From positions 1 to 64,000 of the forward strand of contig CAZMMX010000005.1 of the NCBI GenBank assembly GCA_964567485.1: DNA of 64,000 nucleotides. The letters are read 5' to 3'. Every line of letters starts with the position of its first letter. The first letter of the stretch is position 1. Origin of the DNA: UBA1413 sp964567485. Its GTDB lineage: Bacteria > Bacteroidota > Bacteroidia > Bacteroidales > Prolixibacteraceae. Below, one piece after another: positions 26,369 through 35,300 of this stretch. The notes beneath the pieces were generated by a model. It was not told the origin of the DNA, did not search any database, and saw nothing but the letters and a program-made list of their open reading frames with translations. The position numbers were made by a program, and so were the translations under genes.

Positions 26369-27154
26369 ATGACCGGAATAGAAGCACTTCTGCTCGGCAC
26401 CCTCCAGGGGTTGACCGAGTTTTTACCTGTCAGTTCCAGCGGACACATGGAATTGGGAAACCATATCCTGCATACCCCACCCGGAGAAAACCTTACCTTT
26501 GCCCTCACGGTCCATGCAGCCACCGTTCTGAGTACTATTGTGGTTTTCAGGAAAGACATTTCCAGACTGATAACGAAAGGGCTGCAGTTTAAAAAGAACC
26601 AGGAGAGCTCCTATATCGGCAAGTTGCTGTTGTCAGCGGTCCCCGTGGCCATTGTTGGGCTCTTTTTCAGGGATAAGGTGGAGGCCCTCTTTACCGGGAA
26701 TCTTATATTAGTGGGTTGTTCCCTGCTGGTCACGGCGGCATTGCTTGCCTTTGCCCATTTCAGGAAGGAACAGAAAGGGGCGGAAGTCTCCTGGTGGCAC
26801 AGCCTGATCATTGGCATTTCCCAGGCCATTGCCGTCTTACCGGGAATTTCCCGCAGTGGGGCGACTATCGCCACCGGACTGATCCTGGGGAATGACCGTA
26901 AAGAGGTGGCCCGCTTCTCCTTTCTCATGGTCCTGCTCCCCATACTGGGTGCCAACTTCCTTGACATCATCAGCACCGAGGAGCTCTCAGCCGGCATGAA
27001 CAGTGCATGGCCCCTGAGCATCGGCTTCATCTCGGCGTTTTTAGTCGGCCTGCTGGCCTGCAGTTGGATGATTAAAATCGTCAGCAGGGGTAAACTGATT
27101 TATTTCGCACTCTATTGTCTTCTGATAGGGCTAATTGCTATCTTTGCAGCCTGA
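26369..27154 (+). CDS. uppP: Undecaprenyl-diphosphatase (BacA family)
   Basis: Dephosphorylates undecaprenyl pyrophosphate to recycle the carrier for wall and O-antigen synthesis; overproduction gives bacitracin resistance. The 261 residues hold the two active-site motifs: TEFLPVSSSGH near the N-terminus and GISRSGATIATGL in the second half. It follows DUF3098 by 20 bases and its end carries the -7 box of truB. Confidence 0.96.
   Translation: MTGIEALLLGTLQGLTEFLPVSSSGHMELGNHILHTPPGENLTFALTVHAATVLSTIVVFRKDISRLITKGLQFKKNQESSYIGKLLLSAVPVAIVGLFFRDKVEALFTGNLILVGCSLLVTAALLAFAHFRKEQKGAEVSWWHSLIIGISQAIAVLPGISRSGATIATGLILGNDRKEVARFSFLMVLLPILGANFLDIISTEELSAGMNSAWPLSIGFISAFLVGLLACSWMIKIVSRGKLIYFALYCLLIGLIAIFAA
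27115..27146 (+). promoter_or_regulatory. Promoter of truB-queA, inside the end of uppP
   Basis: TTG at 27115-27117, then 21 bases, then TATCTTTG at 27139-27146, fitting the Bacteroidetes spacing. It overlaps the last codons of uppP and starts transcription about 40 bases before truB. Confidence 0.6.
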
Positions 27155-27191
27155 AAATCAGGATGCGGGTAAAACGCCATAATCCCAGGTA

Positions 27192-27899
27192 ATGACATTT
27201 TCTGACGGAGTGCGAGATTTCATAGAAGGAGAAATATTATTGTTTGATAAACCTTATGGGTGGACCTCTTTTGACCTGGTGAACAAGGTCCGGAATTTTC
27301 TTTCCCGGGAACTCAAGGTCAAAAGGTTGAAGGTAGGCCATGCCGGAACGCTTGACCCCCTGGCCACGGGGGTGATGGTTTTATGTACCGGGAAGGCCAC
27401 CCGCCAGGTTGAACGGCTCCAGGCACTTGAGAAAGAGTATGTCGCCACCCTGAAACTGGGAGCCACAACACCCTCCTTCGACATGGAAACAGCCGAAGAC
27501 CTCCAGTTTCCTGCCGGCCACATCACCCGAGAACTCCTCGAAGAGTCCCTCCGCCGCTTCACCGGAACCATTCTTCAGGTGCCGCCGGTTTTCTCAGCCG
27601 TGAAAATCGACGGGAAAAGGGCTTACAAACATGCCAGGGCAGGCACCGACCCGGGATTGAAACCCCGGAGTGTGGAAATCACCAGTCTGGAACTTCTTGA
27701 CTTCAGCATGCCCCTGGTCACCCTGAAGATCACTTGCAGCAAGGGCACCTATATCAGAGCCCTGGCACGCGACATAGGCGAAGATTTACACTCAGGAGCG
27801 TATTTAACCGCTCTCAGGCGTACCCGCAGCGGCGATTTTTACGTAGAAAAGGCATTTACCTTTGAAAAATTCAGGGAAACATTTCCCTCTATGACCTGA
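27192..27899 (+). CDS. truB: tRNA pseudouridine(55) synthase
   Basis: Makes pseudouridine 55 in the T loop of tRNAs. The 235 residues are complete for the core enzyme without a long PUA domain. The catalytic aspartate is in GHAGTLDPLATGVM, with KPYGWTSF before it and VPPVFSAVKIDGKRAY after it. It is followed by queA after 33 bases, pairing two tRNA modification genes. Confidence 0.96.
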   Translation: MTFSDGVRDFIEGEILLFDKPYGWTSFDLVNKVRNFLSRELKVKRLKVGHAGTLDPLATGVMVLCTGKATRQVERLQALEKEYVATLKLGATTPSFDMETAEDLQFPAGHITRELLEESLRRFTGTILQVPPVFSAVKIDGKRAYKHARAGTDPGLKPRSVEITSLELLDFSMPLVTLKITCSKGTYIRALARDIGEDLHSGAYLTALRRTRSGDFYVEKAFTFEKFRETFPSMT

Positions 27900-27932
27900 A
27901 TAACAAGAATTAAGCAGTAATAAGCAGTTGAT

Positions 27933-28991
27933 ATGGCAGAGATGAAATTATCGAAATTCAAGTACCGGCTACCCGATGAGCAGATCGCCCTTCATCCTTC
28001 GGAAAACAGAGATGAGGCCAAACTGATGGTGCTTGACAAAAAAAAGGGTTCCATTGACCACCTCCTCTTCAAGGACGTACTCAACTATTTCGATGACAAT
28101 GACGTACTGGTTTTTAACGACACCAAGGTCTTTCCTGCCCGTCTCTATGGCAATAAAGAAAAAACGGGGGCCGAAATCGAGGTTTTTCTCCTCAGGGAGC
28201 TGAACCGTGAACAGCGCCTCTGGGATGTGCTCGTTGATCCTGCCCGGAAAATCAGGATCGGGAATAAGCTCTACTTCGGCGATGACGACCTTCTGGTAGC
28301 CGAGGTGATCGACAATACCACCTCCCGTGGGCGCACCCTTCGTTTTCTTTTCGACGGCAATTATGACGAATTCAAGAAAACCCTTTACAGCCTGGGGGAA
28401 ACGCCCCTGCCACGATTTATCAACCGTCCGGTGACCCCCGAGGACAAGGATCGTTACCAAACGATCTTTGCCCGCAATGAAGGTGCGGTGGCCGCTCCCA
28501 CAGCCGGCCTCCATTTCAGCAGGGAACTGATGAAACGAATGGAAATAAAGGGAGTGAAATTCTCTTACATCACCCTTCACGCAGGCCTGGGAAACTTCAG
28601 AAGTGTCGATGTCGAAGATCTCACCAAGCATAAGATGGATTCCGAACAGATCTGGATCTACGAGGAGGCCTGTAATATGATCAACACGGCCAAGATGAAC
28701 CACCAGAATGTCTGTGCCGTGGGAACCACCGTCATGCGTACCATCGAAAGCTCGGTATCTACCGATGGCTTCCTGAAGCCCTTCGAAGGATGGACCAACA
28801 AATTCATATTTCCGCCCTATGAATTCAGCGTCGCCAACCGCATGATCACCAACTTTCACCTGCCTCTCTCCACCCTGCTGATGATGGTTGCTGCCTTTGC
28901 CGGATATGACTTTCTGATGGAAGCCTATCATGTGGCCATTAAAAACGACTACCGTTTCGGCACCTATGGTGACGCCATGCTGATTATCTGA
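27933..28991 (+). CDS. queA: tRNA preQ1(34) S-adenosylmethionine ribosyltransferase-isomerase
   Basis: Adds the ribose part of SAM to preQ1 at the wobble base to form epoxyqueuosine. The 352 residues match the family: LPDEQIALHP near the start, DDNDVLVFNDTKVFPARL, EGAVAAPTAGLHFS, and TNFHLPLSTLLMMVAAFAG near the end. An ATG nine bases later (27942) would also fit. No preQ1 riboswitch is visible upstream. The methyltransferase gene begins 12 bases after its stop. Confidence 0.96.
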   Translation: MAEMKLSKFKYRLPDEQIALHPSENRDEAKLMVLDKKKGSIDHLLFKDVLNYFDDNDVLVFNDTKVFPARLYGNKEKTGAEIEVFLLRELNREQRLWDVLVDPARKIRIGNKLYFGDDDLLVAEVIDNTTSRGRTLRFLFDGNYDEFKKTLYSLGETPLPRFINRPVTPEDKDRYQTIFARNEGAVAAPTAGLHFSRELMKRMEIKGVKFSYITLHAGLGNFRSVDVEDLTKHKMDSEQIWIYEEACNMINTAKMNHQNVCAVGTTVMRTIESSVSTDGFLKPFEGWTNKFIFPPYEFSVANRMITNFHLPLSTLLMMVAAFAGYDFLMEAYHVAIKNDYRFGTYGDAMLII

Positions 28992-29002
28992 CACCTTCGG
29001 CA

Positions 29003-29908
29003 ATGAATATAATAACCACACCGGCGGCCGGGAAATGTCTGGTTTGCGGGTCATCGGATTTAGGGGAGCAATTCCGCTGTGCCGACCATTTTGTGACAGG
29101 GGAGATTTTCCCCATTTTACGTTGTAAAGAGTGTGGCTTCAGGATGACGGGGTTTCCCCCTGCGGAAGAGCAAATGGAGCGCTATTACCAGTCGGAAGAG
29201 TACATCTCACATAGCGATACCTCGCGGGGTTTGGTCAGCAGGACTTACCACCTGGTCCGGAATTTCATGGTCTCCCGTAAAGCGGCCGTAGTGCGTAAAG
29301 CCGCCGGCATCAACAGCGGATCACTCCTTGATATTGGGGCGGGTACCGGTTTCTTTCTCCACTATATGCAGAAAAAAGGATGGCTGGTGACCGGAACCGA
29401 GGTCAACGAAACGGCACGCGCACTGGCCTCAGCAGAACGGGGATTATCCCTCCTTCCCGCCGGGGATCTCTTTTCCCTGCCCTCACGTTCCTTCGACGTC
29501 ATCACCCTGTGGCACGTCTTGGAACACCTCCACGATCCCGGAAAATTCTGGCATGAGTTCACCCGGCTCCTCCGGCCCGGAGGAACCCTGGTCATCGCCC
29601 TCCCCAATCCCGGATCCTGGGATGCTGCACACTACCGCGAATTCTGGGCAGCCTGGGATACCCCCCGCCACCTCTGGCACTTCACCCCCGCCAACCTGGA
29701 AATGATGGCCTCCCAAAACGGATTCAGGGTGATCAGCAGCCAGCGGATGCCCTTCGACAGCTTTTACGTCTCCATCCTGAGCGAGAAATATAAAAAATCC
29801 TCTTTCCCCCTTCTTCGGGGAGCCTGGTACGGCAAAATCTCCTGGTGGAAAACCCTGGCCGATAAAAAGAGGTGCAGCTCACTGATTTACATCCTGAAAA
29901 ACGGATAA
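29003..29908 (+). CDS. Class I SAM methyltransferase with N-terminal zinc knuckle
   Basis: A 301-residue cytosolic protein. Residues 1-50 carry two Cys-x2-Cys pairs (CLVCGS and CKECGF), a likely zinc ribbon, followed by a linker and a Rossmann methyltransferase with motif I LLDIGAGTGFF near residue 112 and the later LWHVLEHLHDPGKFW. Such proteins often modify sugars or lipids in surface polysaccharide loci, but here it follows queA and stands alone. Substrate unknown. Confidence 0.8.
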   Translation: MNIITTPAAGKCLVCGSSDLGEQFRCADHFVTGEIFPILRCKECGFRMTGFPPAEEQMERYYQSEEYISHSDTSRGLVSRTYHLVRNFMVSRKAAVVRKAAGINSGSLLDIGAGTGFFLHYMQKKGWLVTGTEVNETARALASAERGLSLLPAGDLFSLPSRSFDVITLWHVLEHLHDPGKFWHEFTRLLRPGGTLVIALPNPGSWDAAHYREFWAAWDTPRHLWHFTPANLEMMASQNGFRVISSQRMPFDSFYVSILSEKYKKSSFPLLRGAWYGKISWWKTLADKKRCSSLIYILKNG

Positions 29909-29987
29909 AATCCTAATCCCTGATCAGCGATTACGATAAAAGATCGCCGGGAATTCCAAAATTCTTAGCCTTCAACCTGACTGGCAG

Positions 29988-30026
29988 GCATAAAAAAACC
30001 CGGCGGATAGCCGGGTTTTTTTATGC
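29988..30026. terminator. Bidirectional terminator between convergent genes
   Basis: A perfect 17-base inverted repeat (29988-30004 with 30010-30026) around a five-base loop, with a GC core CCCGGC and flanking A and T runs. It can terminate both the methyltransferase and secDF transcripts. Confidence 0.95.
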
Positions 30027-30037
30027 TATGATTGGAC

Positions 30038-33000
30038 TTAAGCCTGGGCCTTGGCCAGCTTTTGCATTTTTCTCTTCATGGCTTCATAGACTACCGGGGT
30101 AGCCACGAAAACGGAAGAGTAGGTACCGATACCAATACCGATCAACAGGGCGAAGATAAACCCGCGGATGCTGGCTCCTCCAAAGAGGAAGATGGCGATC
30201 AGCACCACCAGCGTCGACAGCGAAGTACTGAAGGTACGGCGCAGGGTGCTGTTCATGGCGTGGTTCATATTGTCCTTTACGTCGCGCTTGGGATAAAGGT
30301 GCATATACTCCCTGATGCGGTCAAAGACGATCACAGTGTCGTTGATAGAATAACCGATCACCGTCAGGATGGCGGCGATAAAGGCCTGGTCGATTTCCAG
30401 AGAGAAGGGAAGCCAACCGTGGAAAATAGAGAAGAATCCCAGGGTGATGATGGTATCATGCGCCAGGGAGACGACCCCGCCCAAACCAAACTGCCAATTG
30501 CTGAAACGAACCAGGATGTATAGGAAGATGGCCACCAACGCGAAGAAGATGGCAATCACGGCATCACGCTTGATGTCATCAGAGATGGTGGGTCCCACCT
30601 TCTGGGAACTCATGCGGTAATTGGCCGAGAAATCCTCAAAAGCGACATTCGTCAGGAACCCGCCGTCGGAAAGTCCCTTGTGGAGGAGCTGTTCCACTTC
30701 GTTATCCACATTCTCACTCATATCATCCACCTTGTACTTGGTGGTGATGCGTACCTGGTTGGCCGAGCCGAAGGTCTTCACCTCGGGAGCCGCTCCGTAA
30801 ACATCGGCCAGGGCAGCCCTGATATCGGCGACCTTTACCTCCTGGTCGAAACGCACGGTATAGGTGCGTCCTCCCTGGAAGTCAATCCCCAGTTCAAAAC
30901 CGCGGACCACAAAGGAGAGAATGGAAATGGTCAGCAAGGTTCCCGAAATGTAATAAGCGATTTTGCGGTTATCGATGAATTTGATTTTGGTATTCCGCAG
31001 CCAGTTGGCTGTGGTTTTCGAGGTAAAGGTGATGTTGACGTTGCGTTTCAGCTGCCACTCGAAGAGGATACGGGTAATAAAGATAGCCGTGAAGAGGGAG
31101 GTGAGGATACCGATGATCAGGGTGGTGGCGAATCCCTTGATGGGGCCTGAACCAAAGATATAAAGGACGATACCCGTCAGCAGGGTGGTCACCTGACCGT
31201 CGATGATGGCGGAGTAGGCATTTTTATACCCGTCGGTGATGGCGAGCTTCAGGCCTTTGCCTGCCCATATCTCCTCTTGAACCCTTTCATAGATGAGCAC
31301 GTTGGCGTCGACAGCCATACCCAGGGTGAGCACGATACCGGCGATCCCCGGCAGGGTGAGAACAGCTCCCAGAGAGGCGAGGACCCCAATGAGGAAAAAC
31401 ACGTTGAATAACAGGGCTATGTTGGCCGCCAGTCCGGCCTTGCGGCTGTAAAAGAAAAGCATGTAGAGCAGCACCAAAAGGAAGGCGATGCCGAAGGAGG
31501 CGAAACCTGAATTGATGGCTTCTTTTCCCAGGGAGGGGCCTACGACGTCTTCCTGCATGATGCGAGCCGGTGCCGGCATTTTCCCCGATTTGAGGATGTT
31601 GGCAAGGTCAGTGGCCTCTTCAACACTCTCGAGCCCGGTAATGCTGGAACGGCCGCCGGTGATCTCGTTCTGCACGGTGGGGAAGGAACGCACATAATCG
31701 TCGAGGACGATGGCGATCGATTTGCCGATGTTTTCCTTGGTCATGCGGGCCCATACCTTGGCGCCTTCGCTGTCCATAGACATGGCCACTTCGGGGCGAC
31801 CCCCCATCTGGTCATAGTCCTGGCGGGCATCGGTAATCACGTCGCCCGTGAGGGGAGCCTTACCGTCGCGCGAAGTCGACCTCAGGGCAATCAGCCGGAA
31901 ATAACTCCCCTCTTCATCAACGGGATTGGCCGTCCAGCGGAACATCATGTTCCTGGGGAAGATACTACGCACCTGTTCCCTGGCCAGGAAGGCATTCACC
32001 TCGGAAGTATCCTTGGCATGGGCCGTACCTACTACCGGTCCGGGGAAGAGGTTACCCGTTTGGTCGGTACTCGGGTTCAATATGGCGAAGAGAGGATACT
32101 CACGGCGGAAATTCTCCAGGTCGGCAGGGGTGGTCCCATTGGCAACAGCCGAAGTGTCACTTTTTATCTCATCGAGGAGGGAGGTCGTTTCCGTGGCCGT
32201 GGCAGCCGTGTCGGCAGGGGCCGTGGTGGCTTCGGCGGTCAGCGCTCCGGCAGTCAGGCTATCGGCAGCAACCGTGTCGGCGGCGGCGGTAACACCCGCA
32301 GTCAGATCCCTGATTCTTTCGTTAGCCTGAAGCATATAAGGATAGACTTCCTGGTTTTCGTAGGTTTCCCAGAATTCGAGCTGAGCTGTCCCCTGAAGAA
32401 GCTTACGTACACGTTCGGGATTGTCGACACCCGGAAGTTCCACCAGGATACGCCCGCGGGTCTGTAACTGCTGGATGTTGGGCTGGGCCACCCCGAAGCG
32501 GTCAATACGGGTGCGCAGAACATTAAAGGAATTATCAATGGCGGCATCGGTCTCTTCACGGATGACCTTCAGGACATCCTCGTTAGAAGAGTCGAATTTC
32601 ACCCTTTCCTTCAGTTCCAGGGTATTGAAAATGGCTGCCAGCCGGGCGTTGGCATCAATTTCCTCAAAGGCCTGGCCAAAAAGAGTCACGAAATCCTGGG
32701 TGCTGTTACGCTGCAACTCCACCGCCCTGCTGAGGGCTGCATTGAAGGTGGAGTCGGTACTGTTATTCGACATGGCCCTGATCACGTCAACCACAGACAC
32801 CTCGAGGGTCACGTTCATCCCCCCCTTCAGGTCAAGGCCCAGGTTCATTTCCAGTTCCTTAACATCCTTATAGGTAAATTTCTTAAGGCCGAGGAAATTG
32901 TATACCGGAACCCCCGATACGGAGTCAAGGTAGGCATATTCCCTGACAGGATCGCCCTGGGCGAACTTTTTTGCACGGTTCTCAATCTGATTGGCTTTCC

Positions 33001-33076
33001 AGGTAAAAGTCAGCTGATACAGACAGACTGCCGCCAGCAAAATAGCAAATGTTGTAATTGCTCCTTTGTTTTGCAT
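30038..33076 (-). CDS. secDF: Protein translocase subunit SecDF (fusion)
   Basis: Membrane chaperone that uses the proton gradient to help complete Sec-dependent export. The 1012 residues join SecD and SecF in one chain, as in other Bacteroidota. The SecD part has MNLGLDLKGGMNV and a large periplasmic region containing a low-complexity Ala/Thr stretch near residues 255-295. SecF begins near residue 690 with ELGIDFQGGRTY; both halves show the six-helix core. A perfect bidirectional terminator follows it. No promoter motif was found upstream, though a large hairpin lies there. Confidence 0.96.
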   Translation of the reverse strand: MQNKGAITTFAILLAAVCLYQLTFTWKANQIENRAKKFAQGDPVREYAYLDSVSGVPVYNFLGLKKFTYKDVKELEMNLGLDLKGGMNVTLEVSVVDVIRAMSNNSTDSTFNAALSRAVELQRNSTQDFVTLFGQAFEEIDANARLAAIFNTLELKERVKFDSSNEDVLKVIREETDAAIDNSFNVLRTRIDRFGVAQPNIQQLQTRGRILVELPGVDNPERVRKLLQGTAQLEFWETYENQEVYPYMLQANERIRDLTAGVTAAADTVAADSLTAGALTAEATTAPADTAATATETTSLLDEIKSDTSAVANGTTPADLENFRREYPLFAILNPSTDQTGNLFPGPVVGTAHAKDTSEVNAFLAREQVRSIFPRNMMFRWTANPVDEEGSYFRLIALRSTSRDGKAPLTGDVITDARQDYDQMGGRPEVAMSMDSEGAKVWARMTKENIGKSIAIVLDDYVRSFPTVQNEITGGRSSITGLESVEEATDLANILKSGKMPAPARIMQEDVVGPSLGKEAINSGFASFGIAFLLVLLYMLFFYSRKAGLAANIALLFNVFFLIGVLASLGAVLTLPGIAGIVLTLGMAVDANVLIYERVQEEIWAGKGLKLAITDGYKNAYSAIIDGQVTTLLTGIVLYIFGSGPIKGFATTLIIGILTSLFTAIFITRILFEWQLKRNVNITFTSKTTANWLRNTKIKFIDNRKIAYYISGTLLTISILSFVVRGFELGIDFQGGRTYTVRFDQEVKVADIRAALADVYGAAPEVKTFGSANQVRITTKYKVDDMSENVDNEVEQLLHKGLSDGGFLTNVAFEDFSANYRMSSQKVGPTISDDIKRDAVIAIFFALVAIFLYILVRFSNWQFGLGGVVSLAHDTIITLGFFSIFHGWLPFSLEIDQAFIAAILTVIGYSINDTVIVFDRIREYMHLYPKRDVKDNMNHAMNSTLRRTFSTSLSTLVVLIAIFLFGGASIRGFIFALLIGIGIGTYSSVFVATPVVYEAMKRKMQKLAKAQA

Positions 33077-33124
33077 AATGGTTAAAATATTTAATAGTTA
33101 ATTCTCTGATTGATGAGATTTTCT

Positions 33125-33167
33125 GCCTGAAACAGCCGGAATGCATGTTTTCCGGTTCCTGTCAGGC
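33125..33167. other. Large inverted repeat between secDF and the small lipoprotein gene
   Basis: GCCTGA (33125-33130) pairs with TCAGGC (33162-33167), followed inwards by ACAG/CTGT and CCGGAA/TTCCGG, about 16 pairs with small internal loops. No T run follows on either strand, so it is not a classic terminator. It lies 49 bases before the secDF start and could be a leader element, a binding site or an mRNA end. Confidence 0.5.
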
Positions 33168-33199
33168 GCCGGTGATGGCACGTAAGAATGCCGGAACCC

Positions 33200-33607
33200 T
33201 CAGGAGAGGGGAGGTTGGTCGTCGGGGTTGACGTAAAGGTAATACTTCCGGGTAACCAGGTGGCGCGCCGGGGTGAGGCCATGGGGCTGCGCCTGTTCCT
33301 CGGCCTTTCGGAGGTAACCCATGCGGGCCTTGAGATGGGCCACCAAAAGTCGGTTGTAGCTTTCCTGGCTGGCTCGGGGATGGTACTCTTTTCCGGCAGG
33401 AGCCTTCAGGCTCACCGTAACCTGCAGGGTACCATAGAAATGGGCAGAGAGACTACCCGCCTCTTCGCCTGCAGCCCCGGTCTGTTCCGTCATCACAGAT
33501 TCTCCCTCATGACAGCTGTCGAACACCCAGGCAGCAACCAGCAATGCCAGGAAGACTCCAAGCCTCAGACAATTTCCTCTGGATATGTACTTGAAAAGTT
33601 TCACCAT
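33200..33607 (-). CDS. Small putative lipoprotein
   Basis: A 135-residue exported protein. After a positive N-terminus and a hydrophobic stretch comes FDSC, a weak lipobox. The rest is hydrophilic and basic, with no known motif. The ATG at 33607 is chosen over a TTG at 33628; a -7 box lies 19 bases before it. The function is unknown. Confidence 0.55.
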   Translation of the reverse strand: MVKLFKYISRGNCLRLGVFLALLVAAWVFDSCHEGESVMTEQTGAAGEEAGSLSAHFYGTLQVTVSLKAPAGKEYHPRASQESYNRLLVAHLKARMGYLRKAEEQAQPHGLTPARHLVTRKYYLYVNPDDQPPLS

Positions 33608-33625
33608 ATTCCCTTTTGGCGGACG

Positions 33626-33633
33626 CAAATATA
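33626..33633 (-). promoter_or_regulatory. -7 box for the small lipoprotein gene
   Basis: On the minus strand TATATTTG matches TAnnTTTG, giving a start about 12 bases before the ATG at 33607. Confidence 0.5.
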
Positions 33634-33672
33634 CAGTTTATGAGCAGATTGTCAAAAAAGAAGGCAAAAATT

Positions 33673-34173
33673 TCAGCAGCATGGTGAGCGCCGGAAATAA
33701 AGGTCTTTTTCCGTTTCCCGGGTGTTCCGGAAGCCGGAGCGCCCCCGGCTGTGCAGGGTGATCTGACGGCGGCCGTAGTCGATCAAAGCCCTGTATTCCA
33801 GCAGTAAATCACTGCCGATGAGACCGCAAATTCTAATGCCCACAGCATTAAAGTAGAGTTCGTTGATATGCGTAAGGTCAATCAGGGCGACCTTCATGGG
33901 GGGCAGGGTCACTTCTCCCAGAGAGAACTCCCCGAGCAGGGCCAGGGAGGCATCAAAGGAGGTGCTGCCGATTCCTGCCGACTGTACCGGGCTTCCCTCA
34001 TCGTGCGAAAGAGGCTCAAAACAGGAGGTCAGCGACTGGTCAAAGACACTCCGTGACGCTCCGGTGTCGATCAGCCAGGTCAGTTCCTCACCATGGGGGA
34101 ACTGCGCCACCATAGCCATGTGGTAACTCTTCTCCTCCAGTTCTACCAGCTCAAGCGGGATTACTATTTTCAT
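33673..34173 (-). CDS. Retropepsin-like aspartic protease
   Basis: A 166-residue soluble protein of the clan AA pepsin-like group. The catalytic DTGAS is at residues 36-40 (WLIDTGASRSVF), and the second conserved region GLIGSDLLLEYRALIDY appears near residue 130, as in single-domain bacterial retropepsins that act as dimers. No signal peptide is present. The frame extends to an ATG at 34224, but that ATG lies before the mdh terminator, so the ATG at 34173 is preferred. Substrate unknown. Confidence 0.75.
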   Translation of the reverse strand: MKIVIPLELVELEEKSYHMAMVAQFPHGEELTWLIDTGASRSVFDQSLTSCFEPLSHDEGSPVQSAGIGSTSFDASLALLGEFSLGEVTLPPMKVALIDLTHINELYFNAVGIRICGLIGSDLLLEYRALIDYGRRQITLHSRGRSGFRNTRETEKDLYFRRSPCC

Positions 34174-34182
34174 CTTCCGGGA

Positions 34183-34216
34183 AATAAAAAACGGATGGCC
34201 GCGTGACCATCCGTTT
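34183..34216 (-). terminator. Rho-independent terminator after mdh
   Basis: ACGGATGG with CCATCCGT (34191-34198 and 34207-34214), extended by A-T pairs; on the minus strand a T run follows. It lies between mdh and the protease gene. Confidence 0.85.
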
Positions 34217-34233
34217 CTGTTCATATCATCTGA

Positions 34234-35169
34234 TTACAGGATATTCATGCCGTCGAGGACTTCCATGATTTTTTTCACAGCATTGGCTGAATTCTTGAGA
34301 AGTTCATTCTCCTCCTCATTGAGTTTCACCTCGATGATTTGTTCGACGCCGTTTTTACCCAGTTTGACGGGCACGCCCACGAACATGTTGTCAAGGCCAT
34401 ATTCACCTTCGAGTTTCACGCAGCAGGGGAAGATCCTTTTCTGGTCGAGGACGATGGCTTCCACCATTTGGGCGGCTGCCGACCCTGGGGCATACCATGC
34501 CGAGGTCCCCATCAGGTTTACCAGTTCACCGCCGCCATTGATAGTCCGCTTAACGATGGCCTCCAGCTTTTCGGCATCGATCAGTTCGGTGACGGGAATT
34601 CCCGAAACCGTAGTATAGCGCAGCAGCGGCACCATGGTATCGCCGTGGCCTCCCATCAGAAGGGCCTGGATGTCACGTGGCGAAATATCCAGGGCCTCAG
34701 CCAGGAAAGCCCGGTAACGGGCAGTGTCCAGGATTCCGGCCATCCCCATCACTTTGGTACGGGGCAGCTTGGCACTCACATAGGCTGCATAGGTCATCAC
34801 GTCAAGAGGATTCGAGACAATGATGATCTTGGCATCGGGACTATATTTCACCACATTCTCGGTTACGCTTTTCACAATACCGGCATTGATGGAAATCAAA
34901 TCATCCCTGCTCATCCCGGGTTTCCGGGGGACCCCTGAGGTGATTACCACTACTTCACTTCCGGCGGTCTTCGAATAATCGTTCGTAGACCCGGTCAAAC
35001 GGGTATCGTAATAATTCACCGGGGCTGTTTGCCATAAATCGAGTGATTTGCCTTCACCGATTCCCTCCTTGATGTCGACTAAAACAACTTCCTGCACAAT
35101 GTTCTTCTGGGCGATCACCTGGGCACAGGTGGCTCCCACATTTCCTGCTCCGACGACTGTTACCTTCAT
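34234..35169 (-). CDS. mdh: Malate dehydrogenase
   Basis: Oxidises malate to oxaloacetate with NAD in the citric acid cycle or its reductive branch. The 311 residues are of the LDH-like malate dehydrogenase type: MKVTVVGAGNVGATCA at the N-terminus, SNPLDVMTY, and the catalytic histidine in MGGHGDTMVP. An arginine in TSGVPRKPGMSRDDL fits malate rather than lactate. It has its own -7 box and a terminator, thus a single-gene transcript. Confidence 0.96.
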   Translation of the reverse strand: MKVTVVGAGNVGATCAQVIAQKNIVQEVVLVDIKEGIGEGKSLDLWQTAPVNYYDTRLTGSTNDYSKTAGSEVVVITSGVPRKPGMSRDDLISINAGIVKSVTENVVKYSPDAKIIIVSNPLDVMTYAAYVSAKLPRTKVMGMAGILDTARYRAFLAEALDISPRDIQALLMGGHGDTMVPLLRYTTVSGIPVTELIDAEKLEAIVKRTINGGGELVNLMGTSAWYAPGSAAAQMVEAIVLDQKRIFPCCVKLEGEYGLDNMFVGVPVKLGKNGVEQIIEVKLNEEENELLKNSANAVKKIMEVLDGMNIL

Positions 35170-35229
35170 GAGAATTCTATTTACGTATATATATTAAACA
35201 ATTATTTCACAGGATGTTCAAACGGACTG

Positions 35230-35237
35230 CAAATATA
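35230..35237 (-). promoter_or_regulatory. -7 box for mdh
   Basis: On the minus strand TATATTTG matches TAnnTTTG; a TTTG lies 15 bases upstream, closer than usual. Transcription would begin about 55 bases before the ATG. Confidence 0.5.
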
Positions 35238-35300
35238 ATTGATTTTCCTCACCAAAATCTGCCGGAGGAAGCGGGGAACTCCCAGTTAACATTTAAATAA

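Noticed and set aside
27969..29054. 361-residue minus-strand frame opposite queA
   Set aside because: Antisense shadow; queA and the following methyltransferase are clear on the plus strand.
34174..34224. N-terminal extension of the retropepsin-like protein
   Set aside because: It overlaps the mdh terminator; a start at 34173 fits better.
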